From: Foliimonas ilicis
Lineage (GTDB): Bacteria; Pseudomonadota; Alphaproteobacteria; Rhizobiales; Rhizobiaceae
Assembly: GCF_039939195.1 (NCBI RefSeq)
Contig: NZ_JBDUUH010000007.1
Location: 221,479 to 285,478 of the forward strand
Length of the DNA: 64,000 bases
Reading direction: 5' to 3'
Shown: in pieces, positions 61,925-64,000 of the stretch
Layout of the letters: each line of letters begins with the position of its first letter
Numbering within the stretch: position 1 is the first letter of the stretch
The notes under the pieces: generated by a model
What the model was told of the DNA's origin: nothing
Database searches by the model: none
Seen by the model: the letters and a program-made list of their open reading frames with translations, nothing else
Program-made: the position numbers and the translations under genes

Positions 61925-62773
61925 TCAGGGCTCCAGGCTCAAGCGTTCGCGGGCAAGCATAGCATCTGCGAAGGCAAGAGCGTCCATGTTGATTGCGACA
62001 TTGTGCACCCGAAAAAGCGCAGCGCCTTTCAGTCTGAGGATCGCACTGGTCGCCGCGGTCCCGGCGTCGCGGTCTTCAGCGTCGCGACCGGTCACATGTC
62101 CTATGAAGCGCTTGCGCGAAGTGCCTGCAAGCAAAGGAAAATTCAGCGCTGCGAGTTCGGAAAACCGCGCCATCAGGTCAAGGTTTTCATCGGCGTTCTT
62201 GGCAAAACCAAAGCCCGGATCGAGCACGATCTGATCGTCTCCAACGCCCGCCTCGCGGGCAATCTCGAGCGAGCGTCCAAGAAATGCAAACTGATCGGCA
62301 ATGACGTCGCTGAGCTTTTCGCGCTCGCGTCCCGTATGCATGATGACCAGCCCGGCGCCCGTTTCTGCCGCCAGCCGGGCGATTGCCGGTTCGCGTTGCA
62401 GGCCCCACACATCGTTGACGATATGCGCACCGGCGGCAATTGCGAGCCGTGCGGTTTCCTCGCGATACGTATCCACGGAAATCAGCAGATCCGGCTCGGC
62501 GGCCAGCGCCTCAATGACGGGCAGCACCCTTGCCTGCTCTTGGACAGCAGACACAGGATCGGCACCGGGACGGGTCGATTCTCCACCGACATCGATGATT
62601 GCAGCACCTTCAGACACCATCCGGCGGGCTTGCGCGACGGCACGGTCAAGATCGACGAACGATCCGCCATCGGAAAAACTGTCCGGCGTCACGTTCAACA
62701 CGCCCATCACAACGGCGCGAGGGCCGAGTGAAAGATGGCGGCCATGCGCCAATTTCCATTTGGGGGTGGTCAT
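61925..62773 (-). CDS. folP: dihydropteroate synthase
   Basis: 282 residues. Condenses p-aminobenzoate with dihydropterin pyrophosphate; target of sulfonamides. Seen: VMGVLNVTPDSFSDGG (signature 1), GAAIIDVGGESTRPGADP (signature 2), ISVDTYREETARLAIAAGAHIVNDVWGL, DPGFGFAKNADENLDLM, and PLLAGTSRKRFIGHVTGRDAEDR with the Arg/Lys pair. First gene of folP-folB-folK. Confidence 0.97.
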   Translation of the reverse strand: MTTPKWKLAHGRHLSLGPRAVVMGVLNVTPDSFSDGGSFVDLDRAVAQARRMVSEGAAIIDVGGESTRPGADPVSAVQEQARVLPVIEALAAEPDLLISVDTYREETARLAIAAGAHIVNDVWGLQREPAIARLAAETGAGLVIMHTGREREKLSDVIADQFAFLGRSLEIAREAGVGDDQIVLDPGFGFAKNADENLDLMARFSELAALNFPLLAGTSRKRFIGHVTGRDAEDRDAGTAATSAILRLKGAALFRVHNVAINMDALAFADAMLARERLSLEP

Positions 62774-62955
62774 CGCCGTTCGTATTCACCAAGATAGAGA
62801 CGGAAGTCGCTCGTCACGAAAATTCAATGCTTTGACGGCAAAAATCCGAAAGCCTTGCTGCAAGCGGGCGTAAAGCAAGGCACGGAGCGAAGCAATATGT
62901 TCAAACGGGTTCTTGGAGACTGCGTAAGAATTCGCCCTGCCGAGTCATGTGGAGT

Positions 62956-63017
62956 GGTTTTCGAGAACCGGAGCGGAGCGTACGTTTGGTACGTGAGCAC
63001 CGGAAGCGCAGAAAACC
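62956..63017. repeat. imperfect palindromic repeat element
   Basis: 62 bases with ends GGTTTTC and GAAAACC, centre CGTACG-TTTGG-TACGTG and purine-rich arms containing GGAGCGGAGC and AGCACCGGAAGC. Resembles a dispersed intergenic palindrome of Brucellaceae and other Hyphomicrobiales. It lies just upstream of the DUF922 start. Confidence 0.7.
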
Positions 63018-63058
63018 GCGCCAGGTGGCCGGCAGCGCGGATTATCAGGCAGTCTCTT

Positions 63059-63658
63059 ATGACAATGGCGTTTGCAGCGTGCCTCGCCGTGCCGGCAAGT
63101 GCGGCCAGCTTGTCGAAGACCTACAGCTATTTCACGATTGGCGGAAAGACGCTTTCCGAGATCGAGGATGAGCTGGGAAAGCGCGGTCCGCAGGTCAAAA
63201 CCACCGGACGCCGCCATCCTGGTGCGACGCAAATGGAGTTTACGACCAAGATCAGCTATTCGCAGGACCAGAAAAGCTGCCGCATCGCCAACGCACATGT
63301 GACGGTGAAGGCCAATATGTTTCTGCCGAAATGGCGTCAGCGCCACCGCGCGGAGCAAGATACAAGGTTGATCTGGGATACGCTGTCTTCCGACATCAAG
63401 CGCCATGAGGAAAGTCATGTCGTCATCGCCAAGAACCATGCGCGCGAACTCGAAGATTCACTGAAGAATCTCGGCCGTTTCAGAAACTGCGAACAGGCGG
63501 CGACCGCTGCGAAAGCCAAGCAGACCGATATTCTGGCCAAGCATGACCGCGCGCAGATTCAGTTCGACCGCGTGGAAGGCAAAAACTTCGAAAGCCGCAT
63601 CATGCGGCTTCTGGAATATCGTTTGAAGCAGATCGAGGCGGGCCGTATTCCGGGCTAG
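63059..63658 (+). CDS. DUF922 family, predicted secreted Zn-dependent protease
   Basis: 199 residues from MTMAFAACLAVPASA, a short signal peptide cut near SAASL. The DUF922 domain has the zinc motif HEESH in SDIKRHEESHVVIAKNHARELE, preceded by LIWDTLSS and followed by a Cys. The frame is open upstream to 62855, but those codons run through the palindromic repeat (62956-63017), so the real start is probably at 63059, with AGG nine bases ahead; an ATG at 62897 is the alternative. Periplasmic; substrate unknown. Confidence 0.82.
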   Translation: MTMAFAACLAVPASAASLSKTYSYFTIGGKTLSEIEDELGKRGPQVKTTGRRHPGATQMEFTTKISYSQDQKSCRIANAHVTVKANMFLPKWRQRHRAEQDTRLIWDTLSSDIKRHEESHVVIAKNHARELEDSLKNLGRFRNCEQAATAAKAKQTDILAKHDRAQIQFDRVEGKNFESRIMRLLEYRLKQIEAGRIPG

Positions 63659-63668
63659 GCGCGACCAA

Positions 63669-63700
63669 TTAGAGCGCTTCCTGTTTTGATGGAATCGCGA
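63669..63700 (+). repeat. truncated half of an AGAGCGC-type palindromic element
   Basis: TTAGAGCGCTTCCTGTTTTG continuing ATGGAATCGCG is the left half of a palindromic element frequent in rhizobial genomes; its complementary right half is absent, and the 48-bp inverted repeat begins directly after it. Confidence 0.55.
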
Positions 63701-63701
63701 G

Positions 63702-63867
63702 GCGCCCCCCTCTGTCCTGCCGGACATCTCCCCCACGGGTGGGGAGATTGGATGACACCACTCTCCGCCTCTTCATTCTGTAACGTCAGCAATTGGTGCC
63801 GCGCTTTAAATGACAAGGTAATCTCCCCACCCGTGGGGGAGATGTCCGGCAGGACAGAGGGGGGCGC
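63702..63867. repeat. 48-bp perfect inverted repeat (REPIN/MITE-like)
   Basis: Left arm 63702-63749, right arm 63820-63867, exact complements over all 48 bases, 70-base spacer. Each arm itself contains a smaller hairpin (CTCCCCACCCGTGGGGGAG) and TGTCCGGCAGGACA, as in REP elements arranged as an inverted pair. Confidence 0.9.
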
Positions 63868-63903
63868 TGTCCCGCCAGCTTTTCTATCTAAAAGTGAAAG
63901 GCT

Positions 63904-64000
63904 CTACCCCTGGCGCTCTGGGATACGCACAACCAACCCATCCAGCGCATCGCGCACTCTTATCTGGCACGAAAGGCGCGAATTCGGCTGCACTTCATAG
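63904..64000 (-). CDS. [2Fe-2S] ferredoxin, C-terminal fragment cut by window edge
   Basis: The last 31 codons of a minus-strand gene: YEVQPNSRLSCQIRV, then RDALDGLVVRIPERQG and stop at 63904-63906. The Cys in RLSCQI is the fourth iron ligand of adrenodoxin-type ferredoxins, and DALDGLVVRIPE is their usual C-terminus. The gene continues beyond base 64000. Confidence 0.8.
   Translation of the reverse strand, partial: YEVQPNSRLSCQIRVRDALDGLVVRIPERQG

Noticed and set aside
63686..64000. Plus-strand open frame across the inverted repeat to the right edge
   Set aside because: Its translation is made of repeat DNA and the antisense of the ferredoxin end.
1..64000. CRISPR arrays, transposases, integrases, prophage genes
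   Set aside because: None seen on either strand; repeats present are intergenic palindromes only.

Overview
The window reads as a chromosomal stretch from a Hyphomicrobiales alphaproteobacterium, most likely Brucellaceae (Brucella/Ochrobactrum group). The grounds are protein character (B12-dependent ribonucleotide reductase, a short second FtsZ, Omp25/31-like porin, sulfurtransferase/cysteine synthase operon), promoters of the alphaproteobacterial EcfG type (GGAAC-N16-CGTT), and dispersed palindromes typical of this order. It is gene-dense housekeeping chromosome, GC-rich throughout except for one AT-richer accessory gene near 41.3-42.8 kb. I see no transposase, prophage, CRISPR array or rRNA. 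One tRNA (Leu, UAA) is present. Both window edges cut genes: an M23 peptidase on the left and a [2Fe-2S] ferredoxin on the right.

Region by region: 0-5.7 kb holds the M23 peptidase and a run of short stress-type genes (CsbD, DUF6074, antibiotic-biosynthesis-monooxygenase fold, DUF883, Dabb, two microproteins) ending in cfa; several have perfect or near EcfG promoters, so I read this as a general-stress-response cluster. 5.7-15.6 kb: formyl-THF cyclo-ligase, a divergent Lrp/ald pair, an OmpA-like protein, a DHFR-like reductase, a cysK-alaX-sseA-GNAT operon, a ChrR-like protein that has lost its zinc cysteines, an SDR and an MFS exporter. 15.6-27.3 kb: DEAD-box helicase, DUF1697, ilvA, trkH, a DUF900 lipoprotein, adenine deaminase and a tctCBA tricarboxylate transporter interrupted by palindromic repeats. 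27.5-36.5 kb: tRNA-Leu, old yellow enzyme, hydrolase, a guanidine-II riboswitch in front of a Gdx-type SMR exporter, an orphan ATP synthase subunit a gene, wrbA, a CinA-like protein, universal stress protein, gpt, NUDIX and a PiT phosphate transporter.

36.5-43 kb is the nrdJ locus (DnaA box, tandem NrdR boxes over a -10 element, long structured leader, terminator) followed by the accessory AlbA_2/Schlafen-like gene. 43-52.4 kb: membrane alpha/beta hydrolase, a stand-alone class B PBP, a small CxxC protein, a TIM-barrel/HPPD fusion, quinone oxidoreductase, porin and the second FtsZ. 52.6-64 kb: SixA phosphatase, ycjX-ycjF, a secreted protein, a Kef-type antiporter, lactate permease, DUF924, folP-folB-folK, a DUF922 protease-like protein, and a 48-bp perfect inverted repeat just before the truncated ferredoxin.

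The most distinctive items are the riboswitch/exporter unit starting 18 nt after an orphan atpB, the EcfG cluster, the ChrR-like protein without sigma partner or zinc cysteines, and the Schlafen-like accessory gene. None was checked by database search.
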